A DNA stretch of 64,000 bases, from positions 62,001-126,000 of the forward strand of contig NZ_JAHZTC010000001.1 in the NCBI RefSeq assembly GCF_019599265.1. The letters are read 5' to 3'. Shown in pieces: positions 1 through 7,700 of this stretch. This DNA comes from Pontibacter sp. HSC-14F20. GTDB taxonomy: Bacteria; Bacteroidota; Bacteroidia; Cytophagales; Hymenobacteraceae. The notes under the pieces were generated by a model. It was given only the letters and a program-made list of their open reading frames with translations, searched no databases and was not told the origin of the DNA. The position numbers and the translations under genes were made by a program. Position 1 is the stretch's first letter. The number at the start of each line of letters is the position of its first letter.

Positions 1-806
1 TCGGGCAGCGTTGTGCTGCTATAGCGGATATTCTCCTGCAGGGTCTGTAGACTCTCCACACCGATCACCACCTGTGAAATATAGGGATTTGACAGCGCAA
101 AAGCCAGACAAACCGCCCCGACCGGGACTTGATAGGCGTTAGCCAATTGTTGTAGCCGCTCCAGTTTGGGTGAAGCCTCCTGCAGGTATGGCGGCAGCTC
201 GGTCGGCTGCATGAAAAACAACCCCTGCAGGTATACAGAGCGCACATGCGTCTCGATCCCCCGCTTTCTCAGCTCAGGCAGCAGCTCTTCGAAGCGCCTG
301 TCGAAGATGCTGTAGGGAAACTGAAGGATATCGATTTTCGCCTCCTGCTTTAGCAGCGCTTCGGCCTCGGCCGGATGATAGAGTGATACTCCCACCTTCT
401 CTGCCAAGCCTGATGCCTTGAGTTGCTGTAAGTCGTCGAGTGCCGATGGTTTGTTGCTATAGCTGGCGTAGCTGTGCAGCAGGTAGCCGTATAACTTCAC
501 CATACGCAATTGCTCCAGCGATTCGTGACATGCCTGAGCGATGCTTTTATCCGGTTGGTTGGGCGGGTACTTGGAGATGATGCGGAAGTTATCAGGGGAG
601 GTGCTGAGCACGTTGCCCAGACATTGCTCACTGCTGCCATAGGCTGCTGCCGTGTCCAGGGTGTCTATACCTGCATTGTGCGCTTCGGCCAAAATCCCGG
701 CCACCTCCGTCTCCGGCACCTGTCCGCGCTGGTTGCTGATGCCGTAGGGGAGCCCAAATTGCGCCGTGCCCAGGATCAGCCTGTGTGTATGTGCCTGACC
801 CGTCAA
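1..806 (-). CDS. Aldo/keto reductase, partial (runs off the left edge)
   Basis: Reverse-strand frame open from the window edge to a TTG start at 804-806, two bases after the stop of the aminotransferase gene. The N-terminus reads LILGTAQFGLPYGISNQRG, the AKR strand with its GTAQFG signature. All four catalytic residues of the AKR tetrad are visible: Asp in TLDTAAAYG, Tyr in the same motif, Lys in IISKYPP and His in YLLHSY. The family reduces carbonyls with NAD(P)H. Placement directly behind pseB-pseC is typical of pseudaminic-acid-type clusters in Bacteroidota, so a role in nonulosonic acid or surface glycan synthesis is inferred; the substrate is unknown. No ATG fits the start, so TTG804 is a best guess; another in-frame TTG lies a few codons upstream and would overlap the previous gene. 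The C-terminus is missing. Confidence 0.85.
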   Translation of the reverse strand, partial: MTGQAHTHRLILGTAQFGLPYGISNQRGQVPETEVAGILAEAHNAGIDTLDTAAAYGSSEQCLGNVLSTSPDNFRIISKYPPNQPDKSIAQACHESLEQLRMVKLYGYLLHSYASYSNKPSALDDLQQLKASGLAEKVGVSLYHPAEAEALLKQEAKIDILQFPYSIFDRRFEELLPELRKRGIETHVRSVYLQGLFFMQPTELPPYLQEASPKLERLQQLANAYQVPVGAVCLAFALSNPYISQVVIGVESLQTLQENIRYSSTTLP

Positions 807-808
807 AC

Positions 809-2005
809 TTATTTGTGGCAAAACTCCTTCACCTTCTCAATCACGTATTGCTGCTCTTCATCCGTCAGGCTCGGGTACATCGGCAGACTCAGACACGCCT
901 CGTAATAGCCTTCAGCCTTTGGGAAGTCACCTTTCTTGTAGCCCAGACTGCGATAGTAGGGCATGGTGTGGGCCGGGATGTAATGCACCTGCGCAAAGAT
1001 GTTGTGCTCCCGCAGATAACCGTAGAGTCCTTTGCGATCGGCCACCTGGATCACGTATAGGTGGTAAGCGTGGCCTGTCTTACTTGTTTCTGTCAACGCC
1101 GCCGGATTAGTGCCCAGCACCGCTATACCTTCAAAACCTGCAAAAGCCTTGTCGTATACCTTGGCAATATGCCTTCTTCTGGTCATGCCTTCGTCAGCGC
1201 GGCTTAGCTGGGAGAGACCCAAGGCGCAGAGCATATCGGGAATTCTATAATTGTAGCCTAGTTCCTGCATTTCCATGTACCACCCGCCGTGATTTTCCTC
1301 CAGCAACTCCGGGTCGCGTGTGATGCCGTGGGTGCGGTAGAGTAGGAGTTTTTTGTAGAGTTCTTCGTCGTTGGTGGTCACCATGCCGCCCTCGCTTGTG
1401 GCGATGTGCTTCACAGGGTGGAAAGAAAAGATGGCCAGCTCGGCAAAATTACCGTTGCCGCAGAACTGCTTTTTGCCTTTGCTATCAATGAAAAAACCGC
1501 CGGGGGAGTGGGCCGCGTCCTCAATGATCCAAAGCCCGTGCTCGTCGGCGAGCTTGCGCAGCTCCTCCAGGTTCACAGGATTGCCGGCGAAGTCGACAGG
1601 GATGATGCCGCTGTAATAGCCTTTTGGCTTGTTCTCCACCATTTGACGTACCTTGGCAATGTCGATCAGGGCAGTGTTCGGGTCGATGTCAGCAAACTTG
1701 ATGGTGCCGCCGCAGTAGCGCACGCAGTTGGCCGAGGCCACAAAGGTGATGGGCGTGGTAATGACACGGGAAGACTCGTTCACGCCAAGTGCCATGGCAC
1801 AGAGGTGTAGCGCAGCCGTACCGTTGCTTACCGCCACAGCATATTTGGCGCCCACATAGCGGGCAAAAGCCTGTTCAAACTCTGCCACCTTCGGCCCCTG
1901 CGTCAGGAAATCCGATTGCAGCGTCTCCACCACCGCCTGAATGTCGGCCTCGGTAATGTGTTGTCGACCGTAAGGTATAGGGCGTATATGCTTTTCGTTT
2001 TGCAT
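809..2005 (-). CDS. pseC: UDP-4-amino-4,6-dideoxy-N-acetyl-L-altrosamine transaminase (PseC-like, DegT/DnrJ/EryC1 family)
   Basis: PLP-dependent sugar aminotransferase, 398 aa from the chosen start. It should convert the 4-keto sugar made by PseB into the 4-amino sugar, the second step of CMP-pseudaminic acid synthesis. Visible family features are IPYGRQHITEADI at the N-terminus, AVSNGTAALHLC (phosphate binding), IEDAAHSPGG (PLP ring Asp) and FSFHPVKHIATSEGG with the Schiff-base Lys. The open frame continues 62 codons upstream, but that stretch is the translation of a repeat element (2086-2167), so the ATG at 2003-2005 (protein starting MQNEKHIRPIPYG) is chosen; this matches where family members start. 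It follows pseB by 194 bp and precedes the aldo/keto reductase by 2 bp. A homologous aminotransferase of another dideoxy sugar pathway is the alternative. Confidence 0.88.
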   Translation of the reverse strand: MQNEKHIRPIPYGRQHITEADIQAVVETLQSDFLTQGPKVAEFEQAFARYVGAKYAVAVSNGTAALHLCAMALGVNESSRVITTPITFVASANCVRYCGGTIKFADIDPNTALIDIAKVRQMVENKPKGYYSGIIPVDFAGNPVNLEELRKLADEHGLWIIEDAAHSPGGFFIDSKGKKQFCGNGNFAELAIFSFHPVKHIATSEGGMVTTNDEELYKKLLLYRTHGITRDPELLEENHGGWYMEMQELGYNYRIPDMLCALGLSQLSRADEGMTRRRHIAKVYDKAFAGFEGIAVLGTNPAALTETSKTGHAYHLYVIQVADRKGLYGYLREHNIFAQVHYIPAHTMPYYRSLGYKKGDFPKAEGYYEACLSLPMYPSLTDEEQQYVIEKVKEFCHK

Positions 2006-2085
2006 AGAAGAAGTTAAGTGCTGAAGCGTTAAATTGCTTTCGGTGATATATGAGTGGTCCAACGCCGTCTGCTTCATGATTCCCT

Positions 2086-2167
2086 TGTCATTTCGATCCT
2101 TGGAAGAAACTGAGATAGCGTAGTGACTCTGCAATAATCCAGATTCCTCAATTCTTTCGGAATGACA
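2086..2167. repeat. REP-like dispersed inverted-repeat element between pseB and pseC
   Basis: An 82-bp element bounded by the imperfect inverted repeat TGTCATTTCG (2086-2095) and CGGAATGACA (2158-2167). The ends and the internal TTCCTCAATTCTTTCGG match the form of a repeat scattered through many Bacteroidota genomes, whose spurious translation gives peptides such as CHSERIEES. Such elements are thought to be mobilised by RAYT-type transposases; none is in this window. It creates a false N-terminal extension on pseC. Confidence 0.75.
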
Positions 2168-2199
2168 GCCGGAATCTAACAATTCACTCATTCACTACT

Positions 2200-3219
2200 T
2201 TACACACTAAAATTCGGGTCTACGTGCTGACGGATCTGGTCGCGAAGCTGCTCTACGCTGAGCCATTCGCTGTTGGTGCCGGAGTTATACTTGAAACCCA
2301 GTTCGACCATCTTGCCATTGTGCGCTTTCATAAAATCCTCGACCGTCCAGAGCGGAGTAGAAGGCACAATCACGTAGTACTTATCCAGCTCCACAGTGTT
2401 CAGGGAGTCGGTTTCGGTAATCATTTCTTCGTGCAGTTTCTCACCCGGACGTATACCTACCACTTCCTGCTTGCAGTTCGGGCCAATAGCCTCGGCCAGG
2501 TCGGTGATCACATAAGAAGGAATTTTCGGTACGAAGATCTCACCGCCCCAGTGGTGTTCCAGCGCATGGAAAACCAGTTCTACGCCTTCTTCCAGTGAAA
2601 TATTGAAACGGGTCATCTCCGGGTGGGTGATCGGCAGAACACCTTCTTCACGTTTCTTCAAAAAGAAAGGCACCACCGAACCACGGGAGCCAATCACGTT
2701 GCCGTAACGCACCACCGAAAACTTGATGTCGCGCTTGCCTTTCATGTTGTTGGCGGCTACAAACAGCTTATCAGAGCAAAGTTTGGTAGCACCATACAGG
2801 TTGATCGGAGCAGCTGCTTTGTCGGTAGAGAGGGCCACGACATGCTTCACGCCGGTGTCAAGGGCGGCGTTAATGATATTTTCGGCACCCAGCACGTTCG
2901 TTTTGATGCACTCCATTGGATTATATTCGGCGGCCGGCACCTGTTTCATGGCAGCGGCGTGTACTATAATATCAATGCCTTCGCAAGCCCGTTTGAAACG
3001 ATCGCCGTCACGCACGTCGCCAATAAAGTAGCGAACAGAATTATATTTGCTGTGGGGAAATACCTGCGACATTTCGAACTGCTTCAGCTCGTCGCGGGAA
3101 TAAATCACCACCCGTTTCACGTCCGGAAAACGGGCGTATACCATCTCCACGAACTTCTTGCCAAACGAGCCCGTGCCGCCTGTTACGAGTATAGCTTTAT
3201 TATTTAAGTCTAATGCCAT
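2200..3219 (-). CDS. pseB: UDP-N-acetylglucosamine 4,6-dehydratase (inverting), PseB
   Basis: Extended short-chain dehydrogenase, 339 aa. It catalyses the NADP-dependent 4,6-dehydration and C5 inversion of UDP-GlcNAc, the first step to pseudaminic acid. The Rossmann motif VTGGTGSFGKKF lies at residues 13-24, followed by the family signature KRVVIYSRDELKQFEM and HAAAMKQVPAAEYNP (active-site Lys and neighbours); the GRIP-like tail VGIRPGEKLHEEMI is near residue 260. The SFGK motif and SRDE box separate it from retaining dehydratases such as PglF. It begins the reverse-strand Pse gene set; the remaining genes (pseF, G, H, I) would lie to the left of the window. No convincing promoter was found upstream. 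Confidence 0.93.
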   Translation of the reverse strand: MALDLNNKAILVTGGTGSFGKKFVEMVYARFPDVKRVVIYSRDELKQFEMSQVFPHSKYNSVRYFIGDVRDGDRFKRACEGIDIIVHAAAMKQVPAAEYNPMECIKTNVLGAENIINAALDTGVKHVVALSTDKAAAPINLYGATKLCSDKLFVAANNMKGKRDIKFSVVRYGNVIGSRGSVVPFFLKKREEGVLPITHPEMTRFNISLEEGVELVFHALEHHWGGEIFVPKIPSYVITDLAEAIGPNCKQEVVGIRPGEKLHEEMITETDSLNTVELDKYYVIVPSTPLWTVEDFMKAHNGKMVELGFKYNSGTNSEWLSVEQLRDQIRQHVDPNFSV

Positions 3220-3523
3220 GCTTACTTTTTACTTTATACCAGGCCAAAGGATGTGTAACCCATGCCAAGGTGCAAGTTAAATATTTAATTGTTGATCTGT
3301 AATTGTTAAATGGGTGGATGTTTAATTTATAGTTGCAGGTTGGTTGTTGCCTGGGGATATTGTTATTTGCTGTTTATATATTGGGAGATTAATTGTTGAT
3401 TGCTGGTTGTTAATTGTTGTTTGTGCAGGATTGCCAATAATAGATTGCCGGTGCATGATTCTGAGAGGTTGTGACCTGTTCCTACGATTATTAACTCCTA
3501 AAATTCCCATACTTCACTGTTTC
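3220..3523. repeat. Intergenic region with TTAATTGTTGAT low-complexity repeats
   Basis: About 300 bases between divergent pseB and the GT61 gene. It is T-rich and holds repeated variants of TTAATTGTTGAT and GTTAATTGTTG (around 3285-3310 and 3388-3425), a simple dispersed pattern whose complement reappears at 60540-60565. An open frame across it (from 3344) would add 60 residues rich in Cys, Leu and Ile to the GT61 protein, but this looks like chance translation. No TAnnTTTG promoter box was recognised here. Confidence 0.4.
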
Positions 3524-4621
3524 ATGTTGAAAAAAGCTTTTTTCGGGTTACTTCATACGCTGGGTTATTACTCCCGCTATACCTCGGTGTTGCATCATCC
3601 GGGCAAACAGGTACTTATTCCCAGCTATGTGCTCGATTTTGATGAAGAGGAGAAAGCTTTTCTGGAGGACTCAGCCCGCAGCTTCAACTACGCCATCGAC
3701 TATAGCCTGGGTTACCGGCAGAAAGAACAGTATTTGATACAACTGCAAGATGTGGAGGTGCTGGGCAACTCCGGTGCTGTGGTGCTGGATGGGAAAATTG
3801 TGGTGGAATCAGTGGGGGAGGTGAGCCGGTTGGCCAAATCGGATGCATTTAAGGAAGTATCGCTGCTGCTGCCAAATCAAAAGAAAGGTCGCTATACCTC
3901 CGTGCTTTTTCTGCCCTGGGCTGAAAATAACAACTACCACTGGTTTTTTGACTGTCTGCCACGGCTATACCTGGTGCTGGAGCATTCGCAGGAACCGATC
4001 AGGGTGATCATGCGCCGCGATATGGCCGCTTACCAGCTCGACACTCTGCAATTTATACTGAAAGACTACCCACAAGCTGAAGTGGTCTACATAGGCAAAC
4101 ACGAAATATGGCGGGTAGAAGATTTCGTGCTCTCTTCGTTTGTGGCCAATGCGCAAAGTGGCTATCTGCCCCGCGAGATAGCTGACTGGCTGCGGCACAA
4201 GGTATGGCAGGGATATGGAGTACAGCAAAGCAACCGCAAAAGACGCGTGTACATCAGTCGCGCAAAAGCTAAAACCCGCCGTGTGCTGAATGAGCAGGAA
4301 CTGTTGCCATTGCTCGACAGGTTTGGCTTTGAAGTAGTGCGGGCAGAGGAATTGACCTATCAGCAGCAGGTACAGCTCTTCTATGAAGCCGAGGCAGTCA
4401 TTGCCCCCCACGGCGCCGGCCTGACCAACCTGCTTTTCTCGGAGCAATGCCAGGTACTAGAATTTCATCCCGCCAACCTGATCAAGACCCACTATTTTTT
4501 ACTCTGCAAAGCACTTGGGTTCAGGTATAGGGCAGTAGTTGGTACAACAGGGGATAAGCTGGAGAACTATATCGTACCGGTGCAGGAGGTAGAGGCATGG
4601 TTGGAAGGTATAAGAGCTTAG
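3524..4621 (+). CDS. Glycosyltransferase family 61 protein (DUF563)
   Basis: 365 aa from the ATG at 3524 (protein starting MLKKAFFGLLHTLGYYS). The GT61/DUF563 signature is clear: LPWAENNNYHWFFDCLPRL near the middle (NYxHWxxxxLPR pattern), VYISRAKAKTRRVLNE (SR.KA..R..NE pattern) and APHGAGLTNLLFS near the C-terminus. Family members transfer a sugar in capsule, lipopolysaccharide or EPS synthesis; donor and acceptor cannot be read from the sequence. A longer frame begins at 3344, but its first 60 codons come from a T-rich repeat region, so the later ATG is preferred. It is transcribed away from the Pse genes and may decorate the same surface glycan. Confidence 0.88.
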   Translation: MLKKAFFGLLHTLGYYSRYTSVLHHPGKQVLIPSYVLDFDEEEKAFLEDSARSFNYAIDYSLGYRQKEQYLIQLQDVEVLGNSGAVVLDGKIVVESVGEVSRLAKSDAFKEVSLLLPNQKKGRYTSVLFLPWAENNNYHWFFDCLPRLYLVLEHSQEPIRVIMRRDMAAYQLDTLQFILKDYPQAEVVYIGKHEIWRVEDFVLSSFVANAQSGYLPREIADWLRHKVWQGYGVQQSNRKRRVYISRAKAKTRRVLNEQELLPLLDRFGFEVVRAEELTYQQQVQLFYEAEAVIAPHGAGLTNLLFSEQCQVLEFHPANLIKTHYFLLCKALGFRYRAVVGTTGDKLENYIVPVQEVEAWLEGIRA

Positions 4622-4742
4622 GTATATTTAGTTAAATTGGAGTTAAATAACGGATGTTCAGGTATAAAGTGCATTCGCAAATAGGCCGATATGCTAAGGA
4701 ATAGACTTCCGTTAAGCTGGGAGTTAGTAAAAAATTTAAGCA

Positions 4743-5411
4743 ATGAAAGATAAAGCCCTGCCATTTGTCTTACTCTTTTTACTCTCGGTTAGCAGCAGTG
4801 CATTTAGCCAGGGCGCAGAAGAAAAAATACGCTTTCATATTGCTCCCTTTAATTTTTTTGACCCGATAACAGGTGTTTTGCAAATTGGTGTCCATAAGAA
4901 TTTGCATAAGCGATTGGCATTGTCTTTAGACCATGGGTTTAAAATGCAGACCTTTCGGACTCTCGTAACGGACGGTGAAAGCGAAAGGAAGAATTACAGA
5001 TACTCTAAAACGAAAGCGGAGTTAAAATACTTTATTGGGAAAAACGCATCGGTTTCTTCATCTTACTTATCCGTGGAAGGTATGTATTTCCCGCAGAAAT
5101 ATGTAAAAGAGAATGATTATCTGAAGAGAAATAATACTTCTTACCGGTATGATTATTCGGATATAAACAGGACCGTCTGGGTTACAAGTTTAAAGTATGG
5201 GATAGAGATTAAAATCAACAATTTTGTACTCGACCATTTCTTTGGTGTAGGGCTAAGACGACTTTCTATAAAGCACCAACCTTTTGGGCTAACAGCGGAC
5301 GAATATTTTGCAGAATCTGATGTCTGGTTTCCGCCTATTGACCGAAAAGAAGGAGTCTTTTACCGACCGCATGTATCAATGGGAGTTAAGGTAGGCTACA
5401 TCGTAAGGTAA
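4743..5411 (+). CDS. Secreted or outer-membrane hypothetical protein
   Basis: 222 aa with a clear Sec signal peptide: charged MKDK, a hydrophobic run to about residue 18, and a likely cut after SSAFSQ. The mature part has alternating polar and aromatic strands (ALSLDHGFKMQTF, SSSYLSVEGMYF, VWVTSLKYGIEI, VSMGVKVGYIV), typical of a small outer-membrane beta-barrel of the DUF3575 or porin-like type. The name of the family is not certain. Base composition is lower in GC than the flanking genes. It stands alone between the GT61 gene and a second orphan membrane protein; no operon partner is evident. Confidence 0.7.
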   Translation: MKDKALPFVLLFLLSVSSSAFSQGAEEKIRFHIAPFNFFDPITGVLQIGVHKNLHKRLALSLDHGFKMQTFRTLVTDGESERKNYRYSKTKAELKYFIGKNASVSSSYLSVEGMYFPQKYVKENDYLKRNNTSYRYDYSDINRTVWVTSLKYGIEIKINNFVLDHFFGVGLRRLSIKHQPFGLTADEYFAESDVWFPPIDRKEGVFYRPHVSMGVKVGYIVR

Positions 5412-5499
5412 TATTTTTATCAACCACACTTCTAAGACAGCTACTCCACCTTATAGCCAAACATGCTGTGCAGCCGGCCTGGGACAATTCGGACATATA

Positions 5500-6105
5500 A
5501 TGACAAATTATATCTTACTCAATAAAGCCAAGTTAATTAGGACATTCGTTTGGACAGCAATAATTCTGACGATCGCGTTTTGCATTTTGGTCTATTACAA
5601 CTGTGAAAGTGGAAGGTGCTATTACAGTTCAGACTTTATTTTTGGACTTATCACGACTTTATTCATCCTGCCCACAATCTTAATAATATTAGAGACAATA
5701 CAGGGCTGCATTGAATATCGAAGGACTGAAAAATTCTTCAATAGCATTCCTATGAGCGAGCTATTTGAAAATGGATTCAAAGCAAGCTTGACCGAAAAGG
5801 AAAGCCAATGGTTCATGTCCAGACTAAGCCTTGTGGGACAATTTGATAATTACAACATGATTTGTGAAGTTGAAAATGGGAGACTTCGGGTAACAGCAAA
5901 GACAAACTATGCCCATTTGGATAAGTGGGACGACAAAGACATAGACTCCATTCAGCAATCATTCAGGCATGTAAGGTTTGAGTATGACGGAGATGGAATT
6001 GCAACTTCTTTGAAAGTAAGTGAAGTAAAGCAAATGACTTACAACGGTCTGGAGAGTCATTTAAAAGAATTCATAAAGATGTTGAGGAAACTAAGAATCG
6101 AGTAA
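5500..6105 (+). CDS. Hypothetical membrane protein, two predicted N-terminal helices
   Basis: 201 aa, not recognised. Two hydrophobic segments (about residues 14-32 and 43-66) flank a short loop with two cysteines (YNCESGRCYY). The rest is a soluble alpha/beta domain of about 130 residues with no known motif. Codon use is AT-rich like the preceding gene, unlike the ffh or pdhB genes in the window, which suggests an accessory or recently acquired gene. It begins 88 bp after the beta-barrel-like gene. A membrane-anchored sensor of the cytoplasmic side is possible, but there is no evidence for a specific function. Confidence 0.6.
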   Translation: MTNYILLNKAKLIRTFVWTAIILTIAFCILVYYNCESGRCYYSSDFIFGLITTLFILPTILIILETIQGCIEYRRTEKFFNSIPMSELFENGFKASLTEKESQWFMSRLSLVGQFDNYNMICEVENGRLRVTAKTNYAHLDKWDDKDIDSIQQSFRHVRFEYDGDGIATSLKVSEVKQMTYNGLESHLKEFIKMLRKLRIE

Positions 6106-6183
6106 AACAGGCACTATAAAACAAAACCCAAAAGTAAACTACCCCACCCCAAAGCAGAGTCCGTTCCCAACTACCACCAACCC

Positions 6184-7425
6184 ATGAAACAGCTATACCT
6201 CGTCCTGATCATCATCCTGAGCATTCTTTCCGGCTGCTCCACTTCATCCCCCAACTTCCAGAATATTTATATCAACGATCTGGAGCATAACCCAGCCGGG
6301 TACCTCGCTAATTTCAAAGAGATCCATGCTATTGTCGAGAGTCAGCATCATTATCTAACAAGCAAAGGAATTCACACCGACTCGCTGTTTGACAACTACG
6401 CTGCCTTGCTATCAAAAGCGGAGGATAACACGACTTATGGCAAGTTGATACTTCAGTATTTCAGTGAATTGCAGAACGGACATTCGAGCGTGTATTTCAG
6501 GCGAAACTTTGTAAACTGCGATGCGGCTTTAGTAGAAAACCGGGTGTTCTTCACGCGTGTCCGGGATGAGCGTTTTAGAAAAGCAGGTATACAAGAGAGA
6601 GATGAGATCCTTGAAATTGATGGGATGCCGGTGCTGGATTGGCTGGAGCGGGAGAAGGCTTATGTATACGCTTCAACAGGGCAAGGCAGAACAGCTTTGA
6701 CTGTCAATAACAACATTTTTAGAAGTTACTTTAAAGATTCGCGTCGCTTTTTAATCTGGACAGCAGACAGTTTGAAAGAAGTTTCTGTGCTCTTTGATGA
6801 AAGCACTTACATACCTGTGCCGGATTATACCTTAACAGCAGGTAAGAGTCTGACAGACCAGATTGGGTATATCGCGATCAATGGCATGAAAGGCGATGTG
6901 GTAGAGCAGTTTCTGGAGCATTACTTAAGCCTGAAAGACAAACCTTATCTGATCATCGACCTCAGGTATAACAGAGGCGGAAATTCAGCTTTGTGCGAAA
7001 AAATGGCGACTTATCTGGTTAAGAAAAAACACAGGGCCAGTGTGTCAACCAGGTCAATCAGCCCGGACCCGGAAAGCTATAAAGGAAAACTGTTCGTGCT
7101 GACGAGCGGCTATACCTTCTCGTCAGCCGAAAGCTTTGCCATTGACTTGTGGGAAGGCGCTGATGCTACGCTTATCGGAACGCCAACCCACGGCGATACC
7201 GGCAATGGCGCTTCGAACTTTGTAACCAGTCAAGGTATAGCCTTTCGTATACCTACCCGAGAGCCAAGAGTTTCTGCGGGTGGATTCCCGATGGAAGGGA
7301 AATCCATACCTCCTGCCTATCTGGTAGAACTCACTGTGGAGGACTTCCAGAAAGGAGAAGATACGGTTTTGAACTATACCTTGCATTTGATCAAGCAAAG
7401 TATAGAACTTAAAGCCGAAAAATAG
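6184..7425 (+). CDS. S41 family peptidase, predicted lipoprotein
   Basis: 413 aa. The N-terminus MKQLYLVLIIILSILSGCSTSS carries a type II signal with lipobox LSGC, so the protein should be lipid-anchored. The body matches carboxy-terminal-processing-type S41 peptidases: a helical cap (residues 40-100), a PDZ-like part (VRDERFRKAGIQERDEILEIDG) and the catalytic core with LIIDLRYNRGGNSAL, FVLTSGYTFSSAESFA (nucleophile Ser) and LIGTPTHGDTGNGAS. The expected general-base Lys was not pinned down. The family cuts unfolded or tagged proteins in the periplasm. It is followed after 48 bp by a small membrane protein on the same strand. Confidence 0.85.
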   Translation: MKQLYLVLIIILSILSGCSTSSPNFQNIYINDLEHNPAGYLANFKEIHAIVESQHHYLTSKGIHTDSLFDNYAALLSKAEDNTTYGKLILQYFSELQNGHSSVYFRRNFVNCDAALVENRVFFTRVRDERFRKAGIQERDEILEIDGMPVLDWLEREKAYVYASTGQGRTALTVNNNIFRSYFKDSRRFLIWTADSLKEVSVLFDESTYIPVPDYTLTAGKSLTDQIGYIAINGMKGDVVEQFLEHYLSLKDKPYLIIDLRYNRGGNSALCEKMATYLVKKKHRASVSTRSISPDPESYKGKLFVLTSGYTFSSAESFAIDLWEGADATLIGTPTHGDTGNGASNFVTSQGIAFRIPTREPRVSAGGFPMEGKSIPPAYLVELTVEDFQKGEDTVLNYTLHLIKQSIELKAEK

Positions 7426-7473
7426 TATATTGAATTTCTCAGGCCCTGTAGACAAACCTAAACGTATCAAAAC

Positions 7474-7683
7474 ATGAAATTTCTGAAGATCCTATACCTG
7501 GTATTTGCTGCTTCCATGTTAGTCGATTTGATTAGCTCCTTCAATACCACACAAGAAGTGTTCAGGGTATTATTCTGGGAGACGAATATTTGGTGGTACA
7601 GGATCTACAAACTCTCTTTCCTGTTGCTATTTGCTTCAGCTTTCTGGGAGCAACAGAAACGAGAGAAGTTAAAAAGTCAATAA
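7474..7683 (+). CDS. Small hypothetical membrane protein (69 aa)
   Basis: Starts MKFLKILYLVFAAS. It has two hydrophobic stretches, residues 3-20 and about 45-60, joined by a polar loop with aromatic residues (FWETNIWWYRIYK). No family recognised. It lies 48 bp after the S41 peptidase gene and ends 17 bp before the convergent acyl-CoA synthetase stop. Size, a plausible ATG and proper end support a real gene, but chance coding cannot be excluded. Confidence 0.5.
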   Translation: MKFLKILYLVFAASMLVDLISSFNTTQEVFRVLFWETNIWWYRIYKLSFLLLFASAFWEQQKREKLKSQ

Positions 7684-7700
7684 GCTGAAGGCTTCACTTT

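Noticed and set aside
2006..2191. N-terminal extension of PseC by 62 residues
   Set aside because: It is the translation of the 82-bp repeat element; the family N-terminus begins at the ATG ending at 2005.
3344..3523. N-terminal extension of the GT61 gene by 60 residues
   Set aside because: The stretch is translated from T-rich repeat DNA, has an odd Cys/Leu/Ile composition, and family members start near MLKKAFF at 3524.
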